DNA of 64,000 nt from Flavobacteriales bacterium (GCA_003499525.1 DNTB01000076.1:70253-134252), one strand, 5' to 3'. Shown: positions 55,636 through 63,497, counted from the stretch's first letter. A program made the numbers and translations. The notes: generated by a model not told the origin, from the sequence alone.

Positions 55636-57018
55636 CTACGCGAATATCCAGCCCTGAGCAATGTACGTATTAAAAAGGTAGGTTGCCCAGATAATACTTA
55701 TTAACAAAAACAAAGATTGTCCTATAGAATATGCCTTGTTAGAATTAAGATCCTGTATCAACCAGAAAAGGAGTGAGGTAATCAGCACGAATAATCCAAA
55801 ATCTGAGAAATTCCAAAATGTGGAATAATCTGCCAAACCAAGAACAAAAATGCTGACAAGAGCTAATGTACTGAAAGAAAATAACCTAAAATTAATTGGT
55901 ACTTTTTTGAGATAATCAAAAGCAATGAAGATCAATACATAGAAGAATGGGGAATCAATAGTAAACCTGAAAAGGCAGTGTAAACTTCCTCCACGGAACA
56001 GAATTATGAATAAACTGCTCCCCACGACATACAGAATTGAAAGAAGTAATAAATAGTCCTTAGGTCGGTTGTAGGTCAAAGCGAATCTCGCTTTGCGAGG
56101 CTTCAGTTGGTTGTAGCCTAAATAAAACAGTAGCGTCAGCAATGGAAAGAACACCAGAAATACCACTCCAACATTAATTGCAAATCCCTCATGTGACCAA
56201 TCTCGAAGTTTATGCGGTACTGATAAAACATTATTCCAGTACTTCTGTACCTCTATAAACTTAAAAAAACTTCCACTTCCTTGAGAATAATGAATTAAAG
56301 AAACAGCTAATGTTCCCAAAATGAGAGGGGTAATTCGATAGGCCAATGAAACAAAACCTGATTTAATGTCCTTACTTTTTATTAAAAAGAAAAGCTCCGT
56401 TCCTATTAAAGAAAGTAATAAGAAAGTAAAAGACGGTCTTGTTAATGACGCTAATATAATTCCCAAAAAGTAAAGCCAGTAATTCTTTTTCACTATACCA
56501 TAAATACTTATGCTGACCATCAGCATATATGTAGCCTCGGTATAAGGCATAAGAAAAATAACAGTACCGGGTAAACTCAAACTAAAAATCACATTTTTAA
56601 CATGATCTTTAGGTTTAGAGAGTACCGACAAAAGCAGGACAATTGCAATTGAAAAAAAACCGTAGTTCAAGAAAAGAACTCCTATAGGTGGAATATTCAG
56701 AATGCTCCAGATAAAGGGGAATAGTGGGAAAAATGCAAAAATATAATCACCACCATCTTTACCGGTTTGGTAACCTTTATTTTTAATTCTATAGTAGTGT
56801 GTTCCGTCCCAATTTATGTAATTTTCATTGGTCAGTCTTTCATAAGGGCTATGTACTAGATTTCTTTTTCCGTTTTTCTTCTGCCAGTTATCTGCAACCA
56901 GACCTAAACTATAAGAATAAACCGTCTGATTTTGCAAACTCAGAAAAACAATCCAAAAGCCAATGAAATATGCCCCCTGAATTAGAATAACCTTTCTATT
57001 CACAATGGGCTTTCTCAT
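55636..57018 (-). CDS. PIG-V-like polytopic glycosyltransferase (GT-C)
   Basis: 460 aa with about 10-12 hydrophobic segments. The N-terminal loop has YINWDGTHYYRIKNKGY, with the WDG(x)H(Y) motif of PIG-V/GPI mannosyltransferase-like proteins, followed by IFAFFPLFPFIW (FFPL(Y/F)P). These are family marks of GT-C enzymes using polyprenol-linked sugars. Likely transfers a sugar to a lipid or protein on the outer face of the inner membrane. Base composition is visibly more AT-rich than in neighbouring genes, and it is bracketed by direct repeats, so it may have been acquired. Substrate unknown. Confidence 0.74.
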   Translation of the reverse strand: MRKPIVNRKVILIQGAYFIGFWIVFLSLQNQTVYSYSLGLVADNWQKKNGKRNLVHSPYERLTNENYINWDGTHYYRIKNKGYQTGKDGGDYIFAFFPLFPFIWSILNIPPIGVLFLNYGFFSIAIVLLLSVLSKPKDHVKNVIFSLSLPGTVIFLMPYTEATYMLMVSISIYGIVKKNYWLYFLGIILASLTRPSFTFLLLSLIGTELFFLIKSKDIKSGFVSLAYRITPLILGTLAVSLIHYSQGSGSFFKFIEVQKYWNNVLSVPHKLRDWSHEGFAINVGVVFLVFFPLLTLLFYLGYNQLKPRKARFALTYNRPKDYLLLLSILYVVGSSLFIILFRGGSLHCLFRFTIDSPFFYVLIFIAFDYLKKVPINFRLFSFSTLALVSIFVLGLADYSTFWNFSDFGLFVLITSLLFWLIQDLNSNKAYSIGQSLFLLISIIWATYLFNTYIAQGWIFA

Positions 57019-57408
57019 TCAAAGTATCGTTTTATTACGACCATAATTTAGTTTGACTGTTTATCGGAAATTTCTTTATACCTATTATAAATTCTACTTG
57101 GTGAGATCAATTTTTGCGCAAAACATTTTCAACTTACTTCTTTTCAGATAATATACTTAACTGGTTGGTGAATATAACTTGTAAGTCTTGCTAAAATTAA
57201 AGTCAAATAGAATACCTAGGTTCAAAAGGAGCGCATTACATTGATCAAATTTATAAAGTGCACTGATATTTATGAGCATTCAATGCATTGAAATAATATA
57301 GTGATCGTCATTCGCAAGGGTGATTACAACAATATAAGCAAAACTGTATTTTTATTATTTGGCGAAGTGCGAGGGAAAAGACTTACAGGCACGACCACAT
57401 TGCGGCGG
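57019..57408. other. AT-rich non-coding stretch with a direct repeat
   Basis: 390 bp without a gene on either strand. It contains the right copy of the 46-bp repeat (57287-57332), preceded by a short palindrome CAATGCATTG. The promoter of the membrane-protein gene should lie near 57030-57100, but no clear box is found. Confidence 0.65.
57287..57332. repeat. Right copy of 46-bp direct repeat
   Basis: Same orientation as 55412-55457, four mismatches. It starts just inside the palindrome CAATGCATTG (57281-57290), which the left copy lacks. No gene is disrupted by it. Confidence 0.8.
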
Positions 57409-57813
57409 TCAGGCATCCCTCCAATTCTCAATTTTCAACTCGTTTATTCTTGAAAATTCTCCGAGGTTTGAAGTTACGAGGATCAAATCATTGGCCAGCG
57501 CCGTAGCGGCTATGAGAACATCGTAAGGACCAATTGGTGTTCCGAGGAGTTTCATTTTGTTTCTTATTTCCGCGGCCTTTTTGGCCTCTTTCGATTCAAA
57601 GTTCTGCAAGTTCACTTCCTGCAAAAGTGATTCGACAGCCCGTTTTGATTTGGTTTTCAAGTTGGGTGTTTTCGCAAGCCCGTATCTGAGTTCAAACTCT
57701 GTTATGGTTGATATCGCTACCAAATCAGGTGATTTGGACTTCAATGCCTCAATCGTATTCGTATCTCCTCGGATCAAATCAATGATGACACATGTGTCGA
57801 GCAGGTAAACCAT
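57409..57813 (-). CDS. VapC-type PIN-domain toxin ribonuclease
   Basis: 134 aa. PIN-domain RNase toxin. Start MVYLLDTCVIIDLIRGD with the first Asp (about residue 6), STITEFELRYGL (conserved Glu), and GPYDVLIAATALANDLILVTSNLGEFSRI with the acidic metal-binding residues at the end. Family members cleave specific RNAs when free of antitoxin. Begins 1 bp after the antitoxin stop, so the pair is one operon. Confidence 0.92.
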   Translation of the reverse strand: MVYLLDTCVIIDLIRGDTNTIEALKSKSPDLVAISTITEFELRYGLAKTPNLKTKSKRAVESLLQEVNLQNFESKEAKKAAEIRNKMKLLGTPIGPYDVLIAATALANDLILVTSNLGEFSRINELKIENWRDA

Positions 57814-57814
57814 C

Positions 57815-58048
57815 TTAAAGAATATCTTCTCTTTGAGGCTTCAGATCCTTTCTAAGCTCCTCCTGATTGGGAAAGCTTGGGTCTGCTTCCAATTCGTTGA
57901 TCCAATCTCCCCAATTTTTGTCTGACTCGTTTTGTAGCAGCAATTCGATGGCTTTTCGAACGGCTCTGTTGGTAGATACTCCTTTTTTGCGCACGTAAGC
58001 GTCAAAGCGCATTTTTAGAGCATCCGGTAGATAGACAGAAATATTCAT
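57815..58048 (-). CDS. Antitoxin of the VapBC pair (ribbon-helix-helix-like)
   Basis: 77 aa, start at ATG 58048 (MNISVYLPDALKMRFDAYV). The strand MNISVYLPDAL followed by GVSTNRAVRKAIELLL is a ribbon-helix-helix plan, DNA-binding and dimeric. The acidic-then-basic C-terminus (NWGDWINELEADPSF...) should wrap the toxin. The operator-like inverted repeat at 58049-58075 begins at the base before the ATG, supporting autoregulation. One bp separates it from vapC. Confidence 0.85.
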   Translation of the reverse strand: MNISVYLPDALKMRFDAYVRKKGVSTNRAVRKAIELLLQNESDKNWGDWINELEADPSFPNQEELRKDLKPQREDIL

Positions 58049-58075
58049 CAATATATCTTATATTATAATATATTG
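58049..58075. promoter_or_regulatory. Operator-like inverted repeat of the VapBC pair
   Basis: CAATATAT (58049-58056) and ATATATTG (58068-58075), perfect arms with an 11-base centre, next to the antitoxin start codon. Very AT-rich sequence raises the chance of coincidence, but the position fits an autoregulated toxin-antitoxin operon. Confidence 0.55.
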
Positions 58076-58124
58076 CAAATATAGATGGATTTCGGCTTTC
58101 TGGTGCTGTTTTCATTGTAACAGT

Positions 58125-58256
58125 TTACTCAACCCGTGTACCGTGTATGTGCTTTTGGATTTTATTCTTCATTTCATCGCTGGAGGCCCATTTGGTTGGA
58201 TCGATGGCTTCGTAGTACGTCATCTCAAAGGAGCTGTAGTCCTGAGAAAAATGCAT
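58125..58256 (-). CDS. Possible small protein, 43 aa
   Basis: ATG at 58256, TAA ending at 58125. Sequence begins MHFSQDYSSFEMTYYEAIDP and continues with a helix-forming Lys-rich segment (SSDEMKNKIQKHIHG). It starts 12 bp after the stop of the 126-residue frame, with AGAGGA ahead of the ATG, so the two could be coupled. No family recognised. Codon use and amino acid mix look coding, but it is short. Confidence 0.4.
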   Translation of the reverse strand: MHFSQDYSSFEMTYYEAIDPTKWASSDEMKNKIQKHIHGTRVE

Positions 58257-58268
58257 AGTTCCTCTTTG

Positions 58269-58646
58269 CTACCGCCAGCCATATTCATGCCAGTAGTGTT
58301 CTTGAAGCTCGGCGCAAAACGTGACGCTATAAGTGCTTGACCTTGATCCCAAACGAAATCTTGCATCAAACGGTTCTTGCTTCACATCTGAGTTGAATCC
58401 AGTTACTGTTAGATCCCTAAAATAACCAGATTCATAAATACTTAATGTAAATGTATCTCCTAAAGTCTCCTCTATATAAAAAGAACTTTCCAACCCATGG
58501 TCCTTGCCAATTATTTGGATCACCTCCAACAGGATCTTTAAAATACAAGTTCTTGGAAGAGGTAAAATACTCTGACTCTCGTCGTAGCATCTTTTGCGGT
58601 TGGTCCGATATACGGTCAGTGCGATGGGCATGCTTTCGCCCATCAT
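58269..58646 (-). CDS. Hypothetical protein, possibly frameshifted
   Basis: About 125 aa if the ATG at 58646 is used; alternative starts lie at 58649 (GTG) and 58643. The last two thirds look protein-like (ETLGDTFTLSIYESGYFRDLTV, FDARFRLGSRSSTYSVTF). The first third overlaps a hairpin (GATGGGC / GCCCATC, 58623-58644), and a second frame on the same strand also looks coding there (a frame with KDPVGGDPNNWQGPWVGKFF). One base slip near TTCTTTTT (about 58485) would join the two, so a frameshift or decay is likely. No family recognised; sits between two toxin-antitoxin modules. Confidence 0.35.
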   Translation of the reverse strand: MMGESMPIALTVYRTNRKRCYDESQSILPLPRTCILKILLEVIQIIGKDHGLESSFYIEETLGDTFTLSIYESGYFRDLTVTGFNSDVKQEPFDARFRLGSRSSTYSVTFCAELQEHYWHEYGWR

Positions 58647-58664
58647 CACTGGATGCCGTTTATT

Positions 58665-59156
58665 CTAGATTATTTGTCTTATCGTATTCATGGGCAGGAA
58701 CATTTTCTCACTGTCTGGCAATTGTTCAAATCCATACTTCTTGTAAAACTTTAGGGCATACTCATTTATGGGATCTACCACTACCGCCATAGCTCCAACG
58801 CTTTCTTCTGATAGTGTATACGCTCTAAATAATGCGTCTATGAGTAGGTGCGCTCCCAATCCTGTTCCTTTGGCAGTCAAGTCTCTTGTCAATCTTCTCA
58901 GGAGTATGACCGGGGCATTGTAGTTTTGAGGTACTCTTTTGATATACTTTTCGGGAATTTGTTCCCTTCCAAGACTTTCGCTTGATAAGGTGTAATAACC
59001 CTTTACATTATTATCAGCGTCGATTGCAACGAAGCAGACTGCAAGTTTCTTCTTAATGTCTTGACTAACTTGATTTCGGATATAATTCGTAAGCTGTTTT
59101 TCTTCACATTCAAAATGCTTCCGGTTGTGCGCCTTGTCTAATAGAAATATGTTCAA
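58665..59156 (-). CDS. GNAT-family acetyltransferase toxin (TacT-like)
   Basis: 163 aa starting at TTG 59156 (MNIFLLDKAHNRKHFECEE); further upstream the frame runs through the antitoxin gene and is not conserved. N-terminal FxCxEExL is typical of the family. QASQDAKK-like NQVSQDIKKKLAVCFVAID, VILLRRLTRDLTAKGTGLGAHLLIDALFRAY (acetyl-CoA P-loop with GTGLG) and YALKFYKKYGFE with the catalytic Tyr region follow. Members paired with a DUF1778 protein acetylate charged aminoacyl-tRNAs and stop translation. The TTG is 1 bp after the antitoxin stop (TGA), fitting translational coupling and low expression. Confidence 0.88.
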   Translation of the reverse strand: MNIFLLDKAHNRKHFECEEKQLTNYIRNQVSQDIKKKLAVCFVAIDADNNVKGYYTLSSESLGREQIPEKYIKRVPQNYNAPVILLRRLTRDLTAKGTGLGAHLLIDALFRAYTLSEESVGAMAVVVDPINEYALKFYKKYGFEQLPDSEKMFLPMNTIRQII

Positions 59157-59157
59157 C

Positions 59158-59439
59158 TCAGGCCTTTTTTGATTTGTACCTACTAACCGCTTCAACCAAA
59201 TTCTTATTGGGTTTTGAGTCTCCGAATACTGCGTCAAAAAATACTTCGCGGTCCTTTTGCGTTGCTAGAATTCTGTCATTTTTCGCTATGATTTCTTCAG
59301 CCTTTTGTTTGACGATCCTCACAATAAAACTGCTGAATGACTTATCTCCGCTTAGTTCATGTGCTCTTCTGAAAATTCTTTTATCGGTAGCAGTTACTCT
59401 TAATTCAATACGCTCGTCTTTGCTTAACTGTGCTTCCAT
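59158..59439 (-). CDS. DUF1778-family antitoxin (TacA-like)
   Basis: 93 aa, start at ATG 59439 (MEAQLSKDERIELRVTATDKRIF). ERIELRVTATDKRIFRRAHELSG is the ribbon-helix-helix DNA-binding part, and FIVRIVKQKAEEIIAKNDRILATQKDREVFFDAVFG the toxin-wrapping tail with the family DREVFFDAV motif. The open frame continues 14 codons upstream but only through the operator palindrome (59459-59481), so the shorter start is preferred. Binds and neutralises the GNAT toxin and represses the operon. Confidence 0.9.
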   Translation of the reverse strand: MEAQLSKDERIELRVTATDKRIFRRAHELSGDKSFSSFIVRIVKQKAEEIIAKNDRILATQKDREVFFDAVFGDSKPNKNLVEAVSRYKSKKA

Positions 59440-59458
59440 GACCCCTTGATTTTCACAA

Positions 59459-59481
59459 ATGTACGGCATATTACCGTACAT
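59459..59481. promoter_or_regulatory. Palindromic operator of the DUF1778/GNAT module
   Basis: Perfect arms ATGTACGG / CCGTACAT (59459-59466, 59474-59481) with the 7-base centre CATATTA, 19 bp before the antitoxin ATG. The position and symmetry fit a ribbon-helix-helix dimer binding site for autorepression. Confidence 0.75.
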
Positions 59482-59664
59482 CTTGACGTTTCTTCAATGC
59501 GATTCATCCTCCTTACCGGAAATCTACATTTTGGACGCTGTGTTTTAAAGGGCGCTGATTCGCTTCCATTAAAAAAGGGCCGTGGCTCGTCCAGGTTGCG
59601 AGCACGCGCTGCACGTGAACTGGAAAATGCGCGATGTCAACCAATGAGGGCTTGCTCCATCGTT

Positions 59665-59718
59665 CACCTTTTCTTCTTCGTCAAAAAGAAAAGGTGCTAA
59701 AGGAAAGAAGTTAGCACC
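59665..59718. repeat. Two overlapping, mutually exclusive hairpins
   Basis: First: CACCTTTTCTT / AAGAAAAGGTG (59665-59675, 59686-59696), perfect 11-bp stem. Second: GGTGCTAA / TTAGCACC (59693-59700, 59711-59718), perfect 8-bp stem. They share GGTG at 59693-59696, so only one can form at a time, as in an attenuator. No T tract follows on the plus strand; on the minus strand the order is reversed. Confidence 0.6.
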
Positions 59719-59765
59719 GGGATGTCTTGCATTGAAAAACCACTGAACCCCCAGCCACAGCGCAC

Positions 59766-59781
59766 CCCGATTTCTATCGGG
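59766..59781. repeat. CCCGAT/ATCGGG hairpin
   Basis: Perfect 6-bp stem CCCGAT (59766-59771) / ATCGGG (59776-59781), loop TTCT. GC-rich hairpins of this kind are frequent in Bacteroidota intergenic regions from memory; here it is the only copy seen. Confidence 0.5.
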
Positions 59782-59857
59782 AGGCGCTGCTTCGCTCCGA
59801 CCAGAAACTATCTCACTTCATTGATGCTCTCAAGAGGATCCGTTTCATAATAAACGC

Positions 59858-59936
59858 AACTCAAAACCCAGAACTCAAAACCCGGAGCACGCAACCTAGA
59901 ACTCGCAACTAAAAAAACCGGAACTCAAAAAACTCA
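59858..59936. repeat. Short imperfect tandem repeats (GAACTC / AACTCAAAACCC)
   Basis: AACTCAAAACCC occurs at 59858-59869 and 59872-59883, with related GAACTCgCAAC at 59899 and GAACTCAAAA at 59921, 14 to 27 bp apart. It ends at the stop of the T9SS gene. Not a CRISPR: spacing is irregular and there are no spacers. Confidence 0.5.
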
Positions 59937-62615
59937 CTGCTTCACCAACTTCCGGATGCCCGTATAGCCTGATTCGGTTTTGAGCTGCACCATGTAGACT
60001 CCACTGGGCAAGCCACTGAGATCAAATTGCACGACTTCATCGATTACCGAAACCTGGCGGCTCACCACTTCTGTTCCGCTGATGTCTACCACCGTTACCC
60101 AAACACTCTGATCCGCTATTTCAGTACTGTTCCAGCGAATTGTGGTAAGGCCGTTAGTGGGGTTGGGCATGAGCTCGAAGCGAATTTCAGGAGGAAAATA
60201 TCGGTTGCTTTGATTTCTTTCTGCGGCAGCCCGACGATTGGCATATTCTGCTTTTTCAGCCAGCAAGGCTTTGTTCGCAAAGGTTTGTGCTTTGTATTTA
60301 TCGGGATCCTGGCAAGTGCCGCTAATTTGAGCATATGTTCTTTCAGGTTGAAGCCTGGCCGGGAAATTTGGGCCTGTGATCAACTCAATATCAGGTGAGA
60401 TCTCCGCTCCTGGCAATATTTGAAACCCATTGAGTGAATTTATGCGAATTTTCTCAGGTGCTGATTCAAGCTTCGCACTGATAATTACGGGGCCCTCAAA
60501 GTACTTATCTGATTCATAAAAGAAAAACTGATCACTATCGTACTCTTTTACTCCGGATGCATAATTTCCTAAAGTCTGTCCTCCCGTAGGATCATCGGTT
60601 TGCTCTTCAAATTTCACCGGAAATGTCAATACCTGTACAAATTCATTCGGAGTGCCATCCTTCCCTATATCAAAAGACTCTCCAACAATACTGAATTGGA
60701 TGAACATGTTTTCCTCATACGATATAAATTCATCCACCCATTGGGGTCGTGGTAAGGCAGGGTTTGTAGTTGATGCTAATCGGCTCCAGCTAATTCTAAA
60801 AGGCATGTTAGTGATGTAGTCGATAGGCACATATGGAGTAGAAAGTATATACTCCGCTTCCGGCGAATACTCAATATTAAGAGTATTGTAAATATCAGTG
60901 GTTGGATCACAATATGACAAAGCTGGTGCTCCAAATCCTCCTCCAGTAAAGTATTCAGCATCCCTATGTATTGCAAAACGGACACGAATAGAAGTTTTCT
61001 CAGGGTTCAATCTCATTTTTGGATTAAAAGCATACTGAATTGCTTCATCAACAAGTTTAAAACTCCAACTCCTTCTGTTATAAAAAGATTTTTCTTGAGT
61101 TCCAGGATTGGGGTTATAAGATGCCACATTATCACATCTCTGTTCGTTTTCCTTGACCAGCAGCCGAGGGGTTTTTAACAGCGCAAAAGTTCCCAAACGT
61201 TCGTTGTAGGTCGGGTAAGCGGGTATAGTTTTACTATTCGCTATATAATCATTCCTCTGCATTTGTTTATCCGACCACTTAGATCCGGGTATGGCCAATA
61301 AGATCTCCGTGTTACCCACTATTGTCGTATCTGTCCAGGTGCCGCTTAATTTCACAGTACCGTTTATTGTGGTAATGGCATTATCATTTTTACCGCATCC
61401 GTTGGCTAAAGAGGAAAAAAATGTAGTGGTTCCATTAAAAATTTTGCTGGCAGCTTCCAAGTCCTTTACGTCAGTGCCACCGGCAGAAGGAAGATTACCT
61501 TTGATTACACCGGCAAATTTGCCTCCACAGTCAACATAGTTCGCTGCATTTCTTAAAGATGCTCTCTGACCCTCATTGAGTAGAGTGCCTTGTCCGTCTG
61601 CCATCACTCTTAAAAGATTTGAGAATGCTTCATAATTAATAATAGCTCCCCCTGATTTTATCGCCAGAACAGCGGAAAGTCCTGCACCGATTACTCCGGT
61701 AACAACTTTTGCACCATAGGGTGTATCGTCGTCTTTGGGTAGAGTCGTTATGGCCCCTTCAATGATTCCATTTAAGTCAATTTGGGCCGTTTTTACAAAG
61801 GCGAACGTAATATCCAATTGTGAGCGTATGGTGCACACACATGGATCGTAAGCCACAGGCATATCAAACCAAAAAAACTGGTTCACATTGTTTGTCGCTT
61901 TCGCAAAAAACACTATGGTTGCTTCCTCCGTCTGCTGGTCCAATGGTTGTATGGACTTGCCCTGTATGCTTAAAAGATTGGTGGCTTTGAGAGAGTCTTG
62001 GTATCTGTTCGAATTAGGATCAGCAGAGACAGCATCAGGAGATCTTTTGGGTATCCGCAATTCTATCTTCACTGTTTCGTATCCTTCCATTTGGCCGAGG
62101 AGTGTTCCAAAGAATCGAAAGGTACCGGTGTATTTGTTGTACAGTATCATATACGGGAGTCTGGCGCCTCCTGTCAGCGGGTCCGGGTCAGGGTGATCTA
62201 TTGGAGAGGTAGTCCAACCCGTATTAAAATTGCTCAATGCCCCAAAATCTACTTTCAGCAGCTCCCAGCCGTCTTCGGGGTGGTAGTTGCTATTTTGGTT
62301 GTCCGCCAGATGGCGATATTCAGCCTTGTTGTCAGTTTCATTAAAAGGATTTCTCACCCCTTTGGGGTCGCCATTTTCATCGTACACAACGTAAAACTCA
62401 TTAGGTACAGCCCCACCGAGAGGATGCTTTACCCGCCATTCAAAATTATTTTTCAGTGTATCGCAATGAGGATTCAATAGATTATCAGGATTTGTGCTGA
62501 TCCCGTTTCCATCTTCACAGGCATTTGCGTTGGTGTAGGGTTCACAAACCTGAGCTCTTATTGCAATACTTGGAATTATTAGCAGCCAAAGTGGAAAGAG
62601 TATTTTTAAGTTCAT
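59934..62615 (-). CDS. T9SS-sorted secreted protein
   Basis: 893 aa. Signal peptide MNLKILFPLWLLIIPSIAIRAQ; mature start VCEPYTNANACEDGN with cysteines. The long body has beta-rich segments (YMILYNKYTGTFRFFGTLLG, FFWFDMPVAYDPCVCTIRS) and no recognised catalytic motif. C-terminal ~85 residues: FELMPNPTNGLTTIRWNS, VWVTVVDISGTEVVSRQV, FDLSGLPSGVYMVQLKTESGY and IRKLVKQ, a type A sorting domain. Exported by T9SS and anchored or released at the surface. A scrap identical at the peptide level to its last residues lies at 55534-55580. A lipoprotein gene is 18 bp upstream. Confidence 0.85.
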   Translation of the reverse strand: MNLKILFPLWLLIIPSIAIRAQVCEPYTNANACEDGNGISTNPDNLLNPHCDTLKNNFEWRVKHPLGGAVPNEFYVVYDENGDPKGVRNPFNETDNKAEYRHLADNQNSNYHPEDGWELLKVDFGALSNFNTGWTTSPIDHPDPDPLTGGARLPYMILYNKYTGTFRFFGTLLGQMEGYETVKIELRIPKRSPDAVSADPNSNRYQDSLKATNLLSIQGKSIQPLDQQTEEATIVFFAKATNNVNQFFWFDMPVAYDPCVCTIRSQLDITFAFVKTAQIDLNGIIEGAITTLPKDDDTPYGAKVVTGVIGAGLSAVLAIKSGGAIINYEAFSNLLRVMADGQGTLLNEGQRASLRNAANYVDCGGKFAGVIKGNLPSAGGTDVKDLEAASKIFNGTTTFFSSLANGCGKNDNAITTINGTVKLSGTWTDTTIVGNTEILLAIPGSKWSDKQMQRNDYIANSKTIPAYPTYNERLGTFALLKTPRLLVKENEQRCDNVASYNPNPGTQEKSFYNRRSWSFKLVDEAIQYAFNPKMRLNPEKTSIRVRFAIHRDAEYFTGGGFGAPALSYCDPTTDIYNTLNIEYSPEAEYILSTPYVPIDYITNMPFRISWSRLASTTNPALPRPQWVDEFISYEENMFIQFSIVGESFDIGKDGTPNEFVQVLTFPVKFEEQTDDPTGGQTLGNYASGVKEYDSDQFFFYESDKYFEGPVIISAKLESAPEKIRINSLNGFQILPGAEISPDIELITGPNFPARLQPERTYAQISGTCQDPDKYKAQTFANKALLAEKAEYANRRAAAERNQSNRYFPPEIRFELMPNPTNGLTTIRWNSTEIADQSVWVTVVDISGTEVVSRQVSVIDEVVQFDLSGLPSGVYMVQLKTESGYTGIRKLVKQ

Positions 62616-62633
62616 TTCTATGATTTTATTGCT

Positions 62634-63497
62634 TTATTGTCTTGCTCCTATGAACACGTGCCTTTTGTGTATTCCCGGTTCATTTTGAACCCACGTAAGT
62701 TTGACTTCGTCTTCTGAACCTAAAAATTGAAATTCGGCTTCACTTAGGGGAAATTTGGTGCTTTCGTAACAATCATTAACATCTTGATATATCACAGATT
62801 TAGTATGTAAATAGTTATCACAGACGTCACCATAACAAATTCTTGGATACACCAGAGTATCTATCAATGGAAGGCCTACTATTACTGAAGTTGGAGCCGG
62901 CACTCCTCGAATACTTCCCTCTGTAATTCTGATATATTGAATGGTCGCTTCCTTGTCAGGTTTATCTGCAAAGAACCCTTTGAAAACAACAGTGTCTTCT
63001 CCCTCTTTGTACAAATTGAGAGATTTCTCTGTAAAGAATAGTTCTCGGGTGACGGTCATTAGCGTATCTGCCGGATTGGCCAGGCAACCGTTGGGCGGAG
63101 TACGAATGGTTAAGGTTATGGGTAACCAGGTTTCCCATCCATATTTCGCTATATGAGGCCCAAATTCTATTTCAAAGCCTTCGCCGTAGCGGGGTTCAGG
63201 TTCCTCGCCAATCTGCCACTCATAGGTACTGTTCTCGGGGTTGCCTTCCGGAATATCAAAGCGTACAAACACCGTATTGAAAGTGTCGCAGTTTACCAAG
63301 TCGCACCATTCCTCTGGAGGTGGAAATCCTCGGTCGCCGGGCCTTACCTTAAAAAAACTGTTGATGGTTTTCTTGCCGTAACACGGGTCGTAATTCGCAC
63401 AATCGGGGTTAGTAGGATCGTTGCAATGCTTGCAGGTCTGTAAACTAAAGGCAGCCAGCACGGTGAAAACTAAAAAGGGAATTCGAAATTTCTTCAT
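62634..63497 (-). CDS. Cys-containing lipoprotein
   Basis: 287 aa. Lipobox FSLQTCKHC (Cys about 22). Cysteines are unusually frequent near the N-terminus (KHCNDPTNPDCANYDPCYGK, WCDLVNCDTF), which suggests disulfides. The later part is beta-rich (WLPITLTIRTPPNG, VFKGFFADKPDKEATIQYIRIT). No family recognised. It is 18 bp upstream of the T9SS gene on the same strand, so the two likely form a unit, and the lipoprotein may act with the secreted protein at the surface. Confidence 0.68.
   Translation of the reverse strand: MKKFRIPFLVFTVLAAFSLQTCKHCNDPTNPDCANYDPCYGKKTINSFFKVRPGDRGFPPPEEWCDLVNCDTFNTVFVRFDIPEGNPENSTYEWQIGEEPEPRYGEGFEIEFGPHIAKYGWETWLPITLTIRTPPNGCLANPADTLMTVTRELFFTEKSLNLYKEGEDTVVFKGFFADKPDKEATIQYIRITEGSIRGVPAPTSVIVGLPLIDTLVYPRICYGDVCDNYLHTKSVIYQDVNDCYESTKFPLSEAEFQFLGSEDEVKLTWVQNEPGIHKRHVFIGARQ

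Larger units (their letters stand above)
59482..59933. other. Repeat-rich non-coding stretch
   Basis: 452 bp upstream of the antitoxin promoter, and downstream of the T9SS gene end on the minus strand. No credible gene. It holds overlapping hairpins (59665-59718), a CCCGAT hairpin (59766-59781) and short repeats (59858-59936). The rest is unremarkable. Confidence 0.7.

Noticed and set aside
59446..59700. 84-residue plus-strand frame over the repeat-rich stretch
   Set aside because: It reads through the operator palindrome and the first hairpin; the end is the translation of the stem (Phe/Lys runs), so it is not a protein.
55283..59933. Prophage, transposon or integrative element
   Set aside because: No integrase, transposase, attachment site or phage gene seen; only direct repeats and toxin-antitoxin modules.
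59858..59936. CRISPR-like short repeats
   Set aside because: Units are 12-14 bp, irregularly spaced and without unique spacers or cas genes.
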